Source: Levilactobacillus huananensis
GTDB taxonomy: Bacteria; Bacillota; Bacilli; Lactobacillales; Lactobacillaceae
Direction of reading: 5' to 3'
DNA: 64,000 nucleotides
Assembly: GCF_003946145.1 (NCBI RefSeq)
Contig: NZ_RHOC01000001.1
Span: 1-64,000, forward strand
Shown here: positions 33,884-43,875 of the stretch, one piece after another
Numbering within the stretch: the stretch's first letter is position 1
Layout: the number at the start of each line of letters is the position of its first letter
Program-made: the position numbers and the translations under genes
Notes under the pieces: generated by a model
The model's input: only the letters and a program-made list of their open reading frames with translations
Database searches by the model: none
What the model was told of the DNA's origin: nothing

Positions 33884-35575
33884 ATGGATTACAAACAAAA
33901 AGTAACAGCAGCCTTGACGGCGGCATTAGACGGTCAGTTGACGGCCGACGAGATTCGTAACAAGATTGAACGGCCTAAGACGTCTGACAAAGGGGACTTA
34001 GCCTTCCCGACGTTCACGTTAGCAAAGGTCTTGCACCAAGCACCACAACAGATTGCCAAGGACGTGGCGGCTAAGCTCGACACGACTGGTTTCGAAAAGG
34101 TTGAAGTGGTTGGCCCATACTTAAATTTCTTTTTCGATAAGAACATGTTTAGTGAAGAGACGTTGAAGACAGTTCTGACCGAGGGCCCTGACTATGGTAA
34201 GAATGAAGAGGGTGCCGGCGGTAACGTCCCAATCGACATGTCCTCACCTAATATTGCCAAGCCAATGTCCATGGGTCACTTGCGATCAACGGTGATTGGA
34301 AACTCTATCGCCGAAATTCTCACGAAGAATGGTTACCACCCAATCAAAGATAATCATTTGGGTGATTGGGGAACACAATTCGGGAAACTCATCACGGCTT
34401 ACAAGCTGTGGGGGAATGAAGCCGATGTTAAGCGCGACCCAATCAACAAGCTGGTGGAATACTACGTTCGTTTCCATAAGGAAGACGTAGAACACCCAGA
34501 ATTGGATGACGAGGCTCGTGAATGGTTCCGTAAGCTCGAAGCCGGTGACCCCGAGGCACACAAGTTGTGGGCTTGGTTCCGGGAAGCTTCCCTTCAAGAA
34601 TTTAGTGAAGTTTATGACGAATTAGGTGTGACCTTTGATACTTATAATGGGGAAGCCTTTTACAACGATAAGCTGGAAGAGGTTGTCCAGATCTTAAAGG
34701 ACAAGAATCTGCTGGTTGAATCTCAAGGGGCCCAAGTGGTTGACTTGAGTAAGTACGACCTGAACCCGGCTTTAATCTTAAAGAGTGATGGTGCTTCACT
34801 GTACATTACGCGTGATATTGCCACGGCCCTTTACCGGGATCGGACCTACGCTCCAGCCAAGAATCTCTATGTGGTTGGGTCCGAACAAGCTTATTACTTT
34901 AAGCAATTGAAGGCTGTTCTGACTGAAATCGGATTGCCATCCGCTTCCAAGCTTCAGTATGTGCCATTCGGGTTGATCACGGTTGACGGGAAGAAGTTGT
35001 CGACTCGTTCCGGCCGGATTATCCTGTTGGCTAAGGTCCTTGAAGAATCCGTTAAATTAGCGGGTGAAGAAATCAACGAGAAGAACCCGGACCTGCCTAA
35101 TAAGGAAGAGGTTGCTCACCAAGTTGGGGTTGGAGCCATTGTCTTCGGTGACTTGAAGAATGAACGGACTAATGCCATTGACTTCGTTCTGGCTGACCAA
35201 TTGAAGTTTGAAGGGGAAACGGGTCCTTATGTCCAATACGCGCATGCCCGTGCCGAGAGTATCTTACGTAAGGCTGCTAGTGTCGACGTTAAGGCTGGCG
35301 GCAATGAAATCTCTGATCCCGAGGCCTGGGATACGATCAAGACCTTGGCAGACTTCCCAGCTACGGTTAAGATGGCCTGTGCCGAACTTGAACCATCCGT
35401 GATTGCCAAGTTTGCTATTCGCCTGTCCAAGACCTTTAACAAGTACTATGCGCACTCCAAGATTCTAGCTGATGATGCTGAGTTACCTGCACGTTTAGCT
35501 TTAGTCAAGGCTGTTTCCACGGTCCTGAAGGAAGCATTACGGCTCCTAGGGGTTCAAGCACCAGACGAAATGTAA
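33884..35575 (+). CDS. argS: Arginyl-tRNA synthetase
   Basis: A 563-residue class I synthetase that charges tRNA-Arg. The signature region reads SSPNIAKPMSMGHLRST, where the usual HxGH appears as SMGH, a form seen in lactobacillus ArgRS. The KMSKS equivalent is GKKLSTRSGR. The N-terminal Add-1-type domain and the C-terminal DALR anticodon-binding domain are both present. ATG 33884 is chosen by GGGAGG upstream and by the family N-terminus; the longer frame from 33854 is not needed. Controlled by the T-box. argR follows after a terminator. Confidence 0.97.
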   Translation: MDYKQKVTAALTAALDGQLTADEIRNKIERPKTSDKGDLAFPTFTLAKVLHQAPQQIAKDVAAKLDTTGFEKVEVVGPYLNFFFDKNMFSEETLKTVLTEGPDYGKNEEGAGGNVPIDMSSPNIAKPMSMGHLRSTVIGNSIAEILTKNGYHPIKDNHLGDWGTQFGKLITAYKLWGNEADVKRDPINKLVEYYVRFHKEDVEHPELDDEAREWFRKLEAGDPEAHKLWAWFREASLQEFSEVYDELGVTFDTYNGEAFYNDKLEEVVQILKDKNLLVESQGAQVVDLSKYDLNPALILKSDGASLYITRDIATALYRDRTYAPAKNLYVVGSEQAYYFKQLKAVLTEIGLPSASKLQYVPFGLITVDGKKLSTRSGRIILLAKVLEESVKLAGEEINEKNPDLPNKEEVAHQVGVGAIVFGDLKNERTNAIDFVLADQLKFEGETGPYVQYAHARAESILRKAASVDVKAGGNEISDPEAWDTIKTLADFPATVKMACAELEPSVIAKFAIRLSKTFNKYYAHSKILADDAELPARLALVKAVSTVLKEALRLLGVQAPDEM

Positions 35576-35589
35576 ATCAAAATCAAGCA

Positions 35590-35620
35590 AATCACCTCGC
35601 ATATACGGGGTGATTTTTTT
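35590..35620 (+). terminator. Terminator of argS
   Basis: AATCACCTCG pairs with CGGGGTGATT, followed by T7. Confidence 0.87.
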
Positions 35621-35732
35621 GCGTAAAAAAAGAATATTTGTTACACTTACTTTATAAATATGCAGAGACATGTGGCTTAATTCCGCATCCTTTGTTATAC
35701 TTAATGCAATTTTATGCGGGAGGGTGGTCACA

Positions 35733-36200
35733 ATGAAAAAGAGTATGCGACAGGCAAGAATCGAGCAGTTAATTAATCAGTATCCGATTGGTACGCAAGA
35801 GGAATTAATGGAGCACTTGGAGGAAGTCGGTATACAGGCTACTCAGGCCACCATCTCGCGGGATATCCGAGAAATGCAAATCGTGAAAGCTCAAGACGGT
35901 CACGGGCATCTCCGTTACACGATCTTTAAGGCGGGGAACCGGAGCGAAGAAGAACATCTCCGCGAAACCATTAACGAGGTAGTTACGGGCCTGACCCGCG
36001 TCGAATTCGTCAATATTTTGAAAACGCTGCCGAGCAACGGGAATCTACTGGCAGCTATCTTCGACGATTTGAATTTACCCGAAATTGCCGGAACCTTGGC
36101 GGGTCACGATACCATCTTTATCATCAGTCCGGATGCCAAGGTGGCTGCCCGACTTCATGATGAAATCGCGGCTGAGATGAATCCTGATATTATTCATTAA
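35733..36200 (+). CDS. argR: Arginine repressor ArgR/AhrC
   Basis: A 155-residue hexameric regulator of arginine metabolism. The winged helix-turn-helix (residues 1-70) includes TQEELMEHL and the recognition segment ATQATISRDIREM. The C-terminal arginine-binding/oligomer domain includes TLPSNGNLLAAIFDDL and AGHDTIFI. ATG 35733 follows GGGAGGG. It sits next to argS, as often in lactobacilli. A clear ARG box was not identified. Confidence 0.95.
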   Translation: MKKSMRQARIEQLINQYPIGTQEELMEHLEEVGIQATQATISRDIREMQIVKAQDGHGHLRYTIFKAGNRSEEEHLRETINEVVTGLTRVEFVNILKTLPSNGNLLAAIFDDLNLPEIAGTLAGHDTIFIISPDAKVAARLHDEIAAEMNPDIIH

Positions 36201-36219
36201 TTCAATTATGAAAGCTCTG

Positions 36220-36260
36220 ACACTCGGGAACCTATTTTCAACTGGTTTCCGGGTGTTTTT
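36220..36260 (+). terminator. Terminator of argR
   Basis: ACACTCGGGAACC pairs with GGTTTCCGGGTGT, followed by T5. Confidence 0.85.
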
Positions 36261-36370
36261 CATGGGCTTCAGCGAAGTTAAAGGTTCATAAAGTTTCAGT
36301 GAAAACGCGGCTAGACACAGTGTTTATGCTAAAATAGCCATAATATAACTGAGATAGAAGAGGCTATTGA

Positions 36371-38464
36371 ATGAATACCCAACAACCTAATCAGACCAAG
36401 GGGTCAGGCTTTAAAGCCCACTTTAAACGGATCTGGCACCGGTATCAGTTGACTCGGTGGCTCATTGTGATCGTATTAAGTGGTTTTCTGGCGTTAAGTG
36501 GTTACATGACCTTTATGGCCAAGACCGCTAACGTGGGTAACCTGAAGGCGGCCCTGGAGAATCCCACCAAGATCTATGACCGGCACAATAAAAAAGCGGG
36601 GACGTTGTACTCGCAAAAAGGGACTTACGTGCCCTTAAAGCAGATTTCCTCGAACGTCCAAAGCGCCGTGGTCTCAACCGAAGATCGTAATTTCTACCAC
36701 GAATATGGCTTTTCTTTTAAAGGCTATGCTCGCGCGTTTTTCCTGTACGCCAAGAATAAAGTACTGCGCCGTGATTACATTAGTGGTGGGGGGAGTACGT
36801 TAACCCAACAACTGGCGAAAAACGCTTATTTATCACAGGAACAAACCTTCACACGAAAGTTCAAAGAACTCTTTCTTTCTATCGAAATTGAGAATGTTTA
36901 CAGTAAGAAGGACATTCTCTCGATGTACTTGAACAACGCCTATTTTGATAATGGGGTTTGGGGCGTTCAGGATGCCGCTGAGCGGTATTTCGGGACGACG
37001 GCAGATAAGTTGACCGTGCCGCAATCAGCCGTCCTGGCAGGAATGTTGACGTCACCGAGTGGCTATAATCCCATTAAACATCCGCAAGCCTCACGTGCCC
37101 GTCGGAATGTCGTTTTAGGGCTGATGGCCCAGACTGGTGCGATTACCTCGGAGCAGGCTAAGCAGTATCAGGCCACAGCTTTGACGACCAGTGACAATTA
37201 CACCTATAAGAACACCTACAAATACCCTTATTTCTTTGATGCTGTGATTAATGAAGCCGTCAGCAAGTATGGCTTAACGGAATCTGAAATCATGAACCGG
37301 GGTTACAAGATCTATACAACCTTGGATCAGGGTAATCAGACGCAGATGCAGACACTCTTTAAGAATGACAGCTATTTCCCGGTTAATGCCAGTGATGGCA
37401 CTAAGGTTCAGGCGGCCAGCATCGCCGTTGACCCCAATACCGGGGGCGTAGAGGCCGTTGTTGGGGGACGAGGCAAACACGTCTTTAGAGGATATAACCG
37501 TGCGACACAGATGCAACGGCAACCGGGGTCGACGATTAAGCCATTGGCCGTCTACACGCCGGCGTTGGAGAATGGCTACTACTATGATTCCGAATTGACG
37601 GATAAGAAGAAATCCTATGGGACGAACAATTACACGCCAGAAAACTATGGTCACCAGTATAGCGGGAAGATCCCAATGTATCAGGCGTTAGCACAGAGTA
37701 CTAATGCGCCAGCTGTCTGGTTACTGAATAAGATTGGTGTGGATAAAGGGTACGACTCTGTGAAGAAGTTTGGCTTGCCGGTAACCAAGTCTGACAAGAA
37801 CCTTGCGTTAGCATTGGGGGGCTTGAAGACGGGGGTTTCGCCGCAACAGTTAGCACAGGCCTACACTTCATTTGCGAATGGGGGAACCATGTCCTCGGCA
37901 CACTATATTCGTAAGATTGTGGATGCCTCGGGGAATGTTATCGTGGATACTCAAGATAGCGCCCCAAAGACCACGAAGGTCATGTCGGCGAAGACCGCCA
38001 AACAAATGACCAGTATGATGATGGGGGTCTTCAACTACGGAACCGGGGCTTCAGCCAAACCATATGGCTACACGATTGCCGGAAAGACCGGGAGTACTGA
38101 AGCCGATGGGGATGCCGATGCCACCCGTGATAAGTGGATCGTTGGTTACACGCCTGACGTGGTCGTCACGACCTGGGAAGGTTTCGACAATACCAGTGAT
38201 AAGCACCATTTAGAGAATGTAAGTGGGACGGGTGAAGGACCACTCTTCCAGGCTGAAATGCAGAGCATTTTGCCGAACACCAAGGGCACCTCATTTACTA
38301 CGAAGGATGCATCGACCTTGGCTAAGGCCGAAAATTCCGGGTCTTCGTCGACTGACATTTGGGATCAGGTTCAACAGGGGATCGACAACGCCGGCAAAAC
38401 ATTTAACAATGCTGCCGACAAGGTGAAGTCCTGGTGGGAAAAGGCGAAGTCCGTCGTCAATTAA
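36371..38464 (+). CDS. pbp1A: Class A penicillin-binding protein (PBP1A)
   Basis: A 697-residue bifunctional cell-wall synthase. A short cytoplasmic tail and one membrane anchor (about residues 30-52) lead to a GT51 glycosyltransferase domain with Glu near 104 in STEDRNFYHEYG and GGSTLTQQLAKNAYL. The transpeptidase domain has the serine in QPGSTIKP (Ser387, Lys390), then QSTNAP and AGKTGSTEA. The tail is Ser/Asn-rich. It acts outside the membrane on lipid II, whose cross-bridge is probably shaped by the D-Asp ligase operon. ATG follows GAAGAGG. Confidence 0.96.
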   Translation: MNTQQPNQTKGSGFKAHFKRIWHRYQLTRWLIVIVLSGFLALSGYMTFMAKTANVGNLKAALENPTKIYDRHNKKAGTLYSQKGTYVPLKQISSNVQSAVVSTEDRNFYHEYGFSFKGYARAFFLYAKNKVLRRDYISGGGSTLTQQLAKNAYLSQEQTFTRKFKELFLSIEIENVYSKKDILSMYLNNAYFDNGVWGVQDAAERYFGTTADKLTVPQSAVLAGMLTSPSGYNPIKHPQASRARRNVVLGLMAQTGAITSEQAKQYQATALTTSDNYTYKNTYKYPYFFDAVINEAVSKYGLTESEIMNRGYKIYTTLDQGNQTQMQTLFKNDSYFPVNASDGTKVQAASIAVDPNTGGVEAVVGGRGKHVFRGYNRATQMQRQPGSTIKPLAVYTPALENGYYYDSELTDKKKSYGTNNYTPENYGHQYSGKIPMYQALAQSTNAPAVWLLNKIGVDKGYDSVKKFGLPVTKSDKNLALALGGLKTGVSPQQLAQAYTSFANGGTMSSAHYIRKIVDASGNVIVDTQDSAPKTTKVMSAKTAKQMTSMMMGVFNYGTGASAKPYGYTIAGKTGSTEADGDADATRDKWIVGYTPDVVVTTWEGFDNTSDKHHLENVSGTGEGPLFQAEMQSILPNTKGTSFTTKDASTLAKAENSGSSSTDIWDQVQQGIDNAGKTFNNAADKVKSWWEKAKSVVN

Positions 38465-38555
38465 CAAATGACGTTGGGTCAGTCCCTAAAGCATGGTACA
38501 ATAGTTAATGGTTATTACCTAATGCGGGCCACGGCCCATCGAGGAGGAAACATTC

Positions 38556-38900
38556 ATGGCTGACGACATGCACACGCTGGGCGAAAAGACTGCCCAAGTT
38601 CTGCAAGATACGCAAGAATTTAAGGATTTAAAGGCTGCTTTTGCAACAATGAAGGCAGACGAGGAAACCTTCCAACTGTTTAAGGAATTTGAACAAGTTC
38701 AATTGAACTTACAACAGAAGCAGATGACGGGCCAACAACCAACTGAGGATGAAATGAAACATGTCCAAGAAGTTGCAGGACGCGTCTCCAAGAAGGATGC
38801 CATCAAGGCTTTGATGGAAAAAGAACGGGGCTTAAACGACCTGTTAACCGAGTTAAACAAGACTATTACGGAGCCTATTCAAGATATTTACAAGGGCTAA
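38556..38900 (+). CDS. YlbF/YmcA family protein (YheA-like)
   Basis: A 114-residue all-helical, coiled-coil-prone protein of the YlbF/YmcA (DUF964) family. Regular Leu/Phe heptads run through FKEFEQVQLNLQQKQMTG. ATG follows GAGGAGG. In Bacillus the YheA member lies near yhaO-yhaN-yhaM, as here. YlbF and YmcA work with RNase Y in Bacillus, but the role of YheA-type members is not known. Confidence 0.9.
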   Translation: MADDMHTLGEKTAQVLQDTQEFKDLKAAFATMKADEETFQLFKEFEQVQLNLQQKQMTGQQPTEDEMKHVQEVAGRVSKKDAIKALMEKERGLNDLLTELNKTITEPIQDIYKG

Positions 38901-38907
38901 GGACGAG

Positions 38908-38958
38908 ATCGTCGGCGCAACCACTCACTTTGGAGGGTCGGTGCCGGCGATTTTTTTT
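38908..38958 (+). terminator. Terminator between ylbF and yhaO
   Basis: ATCGTCGGCGC pairs with GTGCCGGCGAT, followed by T8. The yhaO start codon lies 30 bases later, so yhaO transcription may rely on read-through or a promoter within this region. Confidence 0.78.
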
Positions 38959-38987
38959 ACCAAGTGTTTGGGGAGGGAGCAGACATT

Positions 38988-40211
38988 ATGAAATTTATTC
39001 ACGCGGCGGATCTTCATTTAGACAGTCCCTTTCTGGGATTACAGGATCTACCCACGTCACTATTGACCCAGATTCGAGAATCTACCTTTACCGCGGCGAC
39101 CCGGGTCTTTGACCGTGCACTGGCTGAACAGGTGGATTTTGTGCTCTTGGCGGGTGACCTCTTTGATCGCGCGGAACAGAGTGTGGCTGCCCAGGCCTAT
39201 CTGATTGAGCAGTTCGATCGCCTGAATCAGGCAAAAATTCCAGTTGTTGTAGGTTTTGGGAATCACGACTATCTAGCCGATCAACACCTGTCGATTACTT
39301 ATCCGGATAACGTCACGGTCATGGGACCACAGGTGACGACTGTAACGCTGAATCTACGGGATGGCCAGACAGTGGCTATAAGTGGTTTTAGCTATGACCA
39401 ACGGTGGGTGACCCATGACCCTCTGGCGGCGTTTCCAGAACATGCTGAGACCGATTGGCATTTGGGAATGCTACATGGAGCCGTAGCCACGGGGAGTGGT
39501 GATCACTATGCACCATTTACGGTAGCTGAATTACTAGCAAAACGCTACGATTACTGGGCACTCGGGCACATCCACCAACGTCAGTTCTTAAATGAGAACC
39601 CCCCAATTCTATACGCCGGGAATACTCAGGGACGCGATCGCACAGAGACTGGAGAACGGGGAGCCTACCTGGTGACCAGTCAGGATCACCGGCTAGTCCC
39701 AGTGTTTTTTCCAACGTCTGCGTTGGTGTGGACCAACCCAGCCTTAACCATTGAGACGCCCAACCCGACGTTGGCCGAGATTAGCGATCAACTAGCCACT
39801 TGGCTGACACAGAATTTTGCAGCGACGCCTGAACTGGTCGTGCCAACCCTGGCATTATCAAAGTCGTTGTCGGCCGCTGACCAGGCTCAGATGGCGAATG
39901 GTGATTGGCTAGCCTTATTTCAGCGGACACATCGGCGTACGATGCAAACGGCACAACGAGTCGTGGTGGCTGTGCGTTGGAAATTACCGGTCGCCACCGC
40001 TGAGACACCGCAGTTGGACACACGGTACTGGGCCACCAGTGCGGACCAGATTTTCACACCGGGAAATTTACAAGATTTATTTGGCAAATTAGTTCAGGAG
40101 CCAGCCTTGGCAGAGTGGTTTGCTGACCCCACGACGGCGCCGGAACTCCGCGAAGGCGCCGCGAAGCTGTTAGCCGCTTTGGCGGGAGAGGAGGATGATC
40201 ATGCGTCTTAA
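38988..40211 (+). CDS. yhaO: YhaO-type DNA metallophosphoesterase
   Basis: A 407-residue nuclease-like protein of the SbcD/Mre11 type. Metal-binding motifs are AADLHLDSPF (Asp and His), AGDLFDRAE, FGNHDY and the later LGHIHQRQ. The C-terminal half is an accessory cap. ATG 38988 follows GGAGGGAG; the frame extends to 38964 without a site. The stop overlaps the yhaN start by 11 bases, so the two subunits are translationally coupled and probably form an Mre11-Rad50-like complex. Confidence 0.93.
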   Translation: MKFIHAADLHLDSPFLGLQDLPTSLLTQIRESTFTAATRVFDRALAEQVDFVLLAGDLFDRAEQSVAAQAYLIEQFDRLNQAKIPVVVGFGNHDYLADQHLSITYPDNVTVMGPQVTTVTLNLRDGQTVAISGFSYDQRWVTHDPLAAFPEHAETDWHLGMLHGAVATGSGDHYAPFTVAELLAKRYDYWALGHIHQRQFLNENPPILYAGNTQGRDRTETGERGAYLVTSQDHRLVPVFFPTSALVWTNPALTIETPNPTLAEISDQLATWLTQNFAATPELVVPTLALSKSLSAADQAQMANGDWLALFQRTHRRTMQTAQRVVVAVRWKLPVATAETPQLDTRYWATSADQIFTPGNLQDLFGKLVQEPALAEWFADPTTAPELREGAAKLLAALAGEEDDHAS

Positions 40212-42828
40212 TCGGTTAACGATTTATGGATTCGGTCAGTTTCATGATCGCACCTTTGACTTACGTCCTGGGCTCACCGTTTTTTTAGGGGCCAATGAGG
40301 CTGGAAAGTCGACACTGACACAATTCATTAGTGCCATCCTCTTTGGGTTTCCCACGAAGAAACATCCCACACTGCGCTATGAACCACTAGACGGTAGTCG
40401 TTTTGGCGGGGAGATTTCGTTTACACAGGATGGGCAAGACTATCTTGTGACGCGCGTGGATGGTCCCCATGGGGGCAAAGTAACCTTACATAATGTGACC
40501 AGTGGTCTCAAGCTTCCCGCGACGAGTCTGTCCCATCTGTTGGCACCCATGGATGCCACGCTTTTCCAGCAGGTCTATGCGATTAATGAACCCCGTTTAG
40601 CTGCAGTCTTTGCGACCTCGAAACGGGAACTAGTGGATCACCTGCGGCATGTGGGAGCGGTAGGGAGTGACTTCTGGTTAGCGCAAGCTAGTCAATTGGA
40701 TGAAGCCGCTAACGCTCGTTACAAGCCACAGGGGAGAAATCCTGAACTGAATCGCTGGTTACTGGACTATCGTGAACTGCGGGCCAAATTGGAGCGGGCT
40801 AATGCAGCTTATCCCAAGTATTGGGAGCTACTCGATCAACGACAACAGCTTACCCAAGAGCAGGCCACATTACGGGCGACGCTACAGGCAGCACGCCAAC
40901 GGGTCACGACTAGTGAACAACGCCTGGCCAAATGGCCCATTTATCAGCAATGGAGAGCCTTGACCACGGCAGATGTTCCAGTGACGACAGGGTTTGATCC
41001 ACAGGATGCGGCTACCTTGGAACACCTGGTTAATCAAAAAAAAGTGACGCAGGAGAGTTTGAACCACGATCAACAAGAATTGACGACGCAGCGACAAGCG
41101 GCCCAATTGACGCCCTTGTTTCAGCATTATCTGGAAACAACCGATCAGCTGGCGTCAACTTTGGCAGGTATTCCGGACACCTTGGTTGCAGCACATACGG
41201 TCGAACAAGCACGTTCTCAGCAAGCCGATCTTGAGGAGCGTGCAGGGAATCTGGAACGACAGTATGCCCATCAAGGGCAGATGCCTCAAGCCTTCTCCTT
41301 GGCGACGCTACAGGAGGTTACTCAGCTACGAGAGGAGCTGACCACGGCGAACCAGAAGCGGCGACGGCTCCAGCAGAATTTAAATGACCTGAATGAACAG
41401 TTCCGCCAACAACAACCGTCACGGCAACAACGGCGCAATCCTTTGGCAGACAAGCAGATCGGCTGGCTGGCTGCAGGACTAATTGTACTGATTGGCTCAC
41501 TATTTTTGCCCTCAGCCTTTCTGAAGTTAGGCGGGGCCTTGGTAGGGGTGGCCGTTGGGTATTATGGGGCGTTTATTGTGTCTAGTGGAACGCCAGCGTC
41601 GCAGCAGACCGACGAACTGGAGGCAGAGATTCGTGATCTTCAGGCGCAGCTGCGTGAGGGGACAGGTGCTACGACCGAGTTGACGAATCGGTTGGATGCC
41701 ATTGGTGAGAGTCATGGCATGGCCGATGTTCCGCTGGCAGAGTGGGCCACGGCACAGGGAGCAATCGCGGAATGGGAACGGCTGACACGGCAATTAGAAG
41801 TCGTGACCACGGATCTTCAGGCGGCTCAGCAGGCGGTTACTGACTTTCAAAAGAAAGTCGGGGCGATTTTGCCCGAATTGGGTGATCGTGATTTGCAAGA
41901 CCAAGTTAACCAGTTGATGGATCTGCAACGCCAACAACAGCGTTTGGCCACTCGTGACAGCGATCTCAGTGCGCTAAGCGAACGAGTTAAACGTGATCAC
42001 ACCTCACTAGAACAGGCGACCAAAGCCGTGATGACCTTTCTCCAGACGCGCAATGTGCCGGATTCACAGGCTTTCTATCAGCAGTATCACGCGGTTCAAG
42101 AACGTGATCAGAGACAGCAACGTCGAGCCGATCTGGCCCATCAACTGGGTGAATCTGATTTAGCGGCTCTCAAGGGGGTGGCCAATGAGGCCGCTTTGCA
42201 GGCTACATTCGCGCAGGACAAACAGCAGTTGACGGCGATACAAGCCCAGATAGATTCTGGGAATAAACGGTTAGCCACGTTAGCTGGTCAGATTGACCAG
42301 CTAACAGCGAGTGGGACCCAGGCGATGTTGCGGCAGAAGCTAGCCGACCTGGAAACTCGGATGATTGCGACGACGCAGCGATGGCTGGTTGATCGGCTGG
42401 CAAGCCAGTGGATTGAAGCTGCCTTGGCCGCGGCGTCCAGTGATCGGTTACCACAGATCGTCGCTAAAGCTAGTGAATTTTATGGTAAATTAACTGAAAA
42501 CCGGTATACTGAAATTGAGTTAACGGAAACAACGTTACGTGTTCGCCGGCAAGACGGTGAGTGGCGGACTGTCAGTCAGCTGTCACGAGGAACCGCAGAA
42601 CAACTCGACTTTGCCGTCAAGTTGGCATTTGCCATTGTGATGACCCAACAGGTTCAGATGCCAGTGGTCATCGATGATGGGTTAGTGAACTTTGATGTGC
42701 AACGGCGTCATCAGGCCTATCGCTTACTCAATGAGATTAGTCGTGACACCCAGGTGATTCTGCTGACGGCCGACACCGCCATTGCTGCTGACATCGACGA
42801 ACAACAGATTAGCCAATTAGTAGACTAG
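40201..42828 (+). CDS. yhaN: YhaN-type AAA/SMC-like ATPase
   Basis: An 875-residue Rad50/SMC-like ATPase. The N-terminal Walker A is GANEAGKST, the C-terminal half contains the signature LSRGTAEQLDFAVKLA and Walker B PVVIDDGLVNFD. Long coiled coils rich in Gln/Leu fill residues 170-420 and 475-760. A hydrophobic hairpin (about residues 421-463) interrupts the coiled coil, which suggests membrane contact, as known for YhaN homologues. ATG 40201 is chosen over ATG 40195 because GGAGG lies 6 bases before it. Likely role: DNA end or nucleoid processing with YhaO. Confidence 0.93.
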   Translation: MRLNRLTIYGFGQFHDRTFDLRPGLTVFLGANEAGKSTLTQFISAILFGFPTKKHPTLRYEPLDGSRFGGEISFTQDGQDYLVTRVDGPHGGKVTLHNVTSGLKLPATSLSHLLAPMDATLFQQVYAINEPRLAAVFATSKRELVDHLRHVGAVGSDFWLAQASQLDEAANARYKPQGRNPELNRWLLDYRELRAKLERANAAYPKYWELLDQRQQLTQEQATLRATLQAARQRVTTSEQRLAKWPIYQQWRALTTADVPVTTGFDPQDAATLEHLVNQKKVTQESLNHDQQELTTQRQAAQLTPLFQHYLETTDQLASTLAGIPDTLVAAHTVEQARSQQADLEERAGNLERQYAHQGQMPQAFSLATLQEVTQLREELTTANQKRRRLQQNLNDLNEQFRQQQPSRQQRRNPLADKQIGWLAAGLIVLIGSLFLPSAFLKLGGALVGVAVGYYGAFIVSSGTPASQQTDELEAEIRDLQAQLREGTGATTELTNRLDAIGESHGMADVPLAEWATAQGAIAEWERLTRQLEVVTTDLQAAQQAVTDFQKKVGAILPELGDRDLQDQVNQLMDLQRQQQRLATRDSDLSALSERVKRDHTSLEQATKAVMTFLQTRNVPDSQAFYQQYHAVQERDQRQQRRADLAHQLGESDLAALKGVANEAALQATFAQDKQQLTAIQAQIDSGNKRLATLAGQIDQLTASGTQAMLRQKLADLETRMIATTQRWLVDRLASQWIEAALAAASSDRLPQIVAKASEFYGKLTENRYTEIELTETTLRVRRQDGEWRTVSQLSRGTAEQLDFAVKLAFAIVMTQQVQMPVVIDDGLVNFDVQRRHQAYRLLNEISRDTQVILLTADTAIAADIDEQQISQLVD

Positions 42829-42838
42829 GAGGGGTATT

Positions 42839-43804
42839 ATGGCAGCAGTCAAACAATTGATGGACTACGCCGTCGACGAGGCGGTTGATTTATTCGTTCT
42901 TCTGAAGTCGGCCGACGTTCGGACGGCCAAAAATGGGAAGCAGTACATTGCCATCGTATTTGAGGATCGTTCCGGTGAAATTTCTGGTAAATACTGGGAT
43001 GCCTCTGATGAAGATGTCTCCAACTATGTCGCCGGACGAGTGGTCCATCTGCAAGGGAAGCGGGAGAATTATCAAACCCATCCCCAAATTAAGATTTTCC
43101 ATCTGCGTCTCAGCAAGGCGGGTGAGCCAACCGATCCCGAAGCCTTTATCGAGCAGGCCCCTATGTCGCGTAAAGAGATGGAAGACTACATCAACCAAAC
43201 AATTTTTGAAATTACGCAACCAACTTGGAACCGATTGGTCCGCAAGCTTCTTGGTGAATACCAGGAACAATTTTTCACCTACCCGGCGGCGAAGAGTAAC
43301 CACCATGCATTTAAGGGGGGCTTGGCCTTCCATACCATTTCTATCCTGAAGTTAGCCCATTCAGTGGTTAACCAGTATCCTGACCTCAATGGGCCGCTGT
43401 TATATGCCGGAGCTATCCTGCATGACTTGGGAAAGACGATTGAATTGTCGGGCCCAAAGTCAACGGTTTATACGTTAGCAGGGAATCTGATTGGGCATAT
43501 CGTTCTCATTGACGGCGAATTGGTTCGGGCTTGTGATCCGCTGAAGTTGGATCCACAAGCCGAAGATGTGTTACTTTTGCGTCATATGATTCTTAGTCAC
43601 CATGGCTTGCTGGAATACGGGTCACCCGTTCGTCCAGCCTTACGTGAGGCGGACGTCTTGCATCAACTCGATGAACTCGATGCCTCAATCATGATGCTGG
43701 ACACAGTGGTCGAGCACACCGAGCCTGGCGAGTTCTCCGAACGAGTCTTTGCCATGGATGGTCGGCGTTTCTATCGGCCATCGACGGACAAGCCCGAAGA
43801 ATAG
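42839..43804 (+). CDS. yhaM: 3'-5' exoribonuclease YhaM
   Basis: A 321-residue nuclease with an N-terminal OB fold (residues about 15-100) and a C-terminal HD domain: His in FKGGLAFHT, then AGAILHDLGKT and a later RHMILSHHG. ATG follows CTAGGAGGGG, 10 bases after yhaN. Together with yhaO and yhaN it forms one operon, as in Bacillus. YhaM trims RNA 3' ends and can also act on DNA. Confidence 0.96.
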   Translation: MAAVKQLMDYAVDEAVDLFVLLKSADVRTAKNGKQYIAIVFEDRSGEISGKYWDASDEDVSNYVAGRVVHLQGKRENYQTHPQIKIFHLRLSKAGEPTDPEAFIEQAPMSRKEMEDYINQTIFEITQPTWNRLVRKLLGEYQEQFFTYPAAKSNHHAFKGGLAFHTISILKLAHSVVNQYPDLNGPLLYAGAILHDLGKTIELSGPKSTVYTLAGNLIGHIVLIDGELVRACDPLKLDPQAEDVLLLRHMILSHHGLLEYGSPVRPALREADVLHQLDELDASIMMLDTVVEHTEPGEFSERVFAMDGRRFYRPSTDKPEE

Positions 43805-43822
43805 GGCGTTACGAAAATAACG

Positions 43823-43864
43823 AAAAAAGGCATCCGATTTCCAACTGAAATCGGATGCCTTTTA
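43823..43864. terminator. Bidirectional terminator
   Basis: AAAAGGCATCCGATTT and AAATCGGATGCCTTTT form a perfect stem between the convergent yhaM and prsA genes. Confidence 0.93.
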
Positions 43865-43875
43865 AGTTGTGACGA

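Noticed and set aside
33884-35575. SMGH in place of HxGH in ArgRS as a possible inactivating change.
   Set aside because: The rest of the signature and the KMSKS equivalent are intact, and I recall the same variant in other lactobacillus ArgRS, so it is not a defect.
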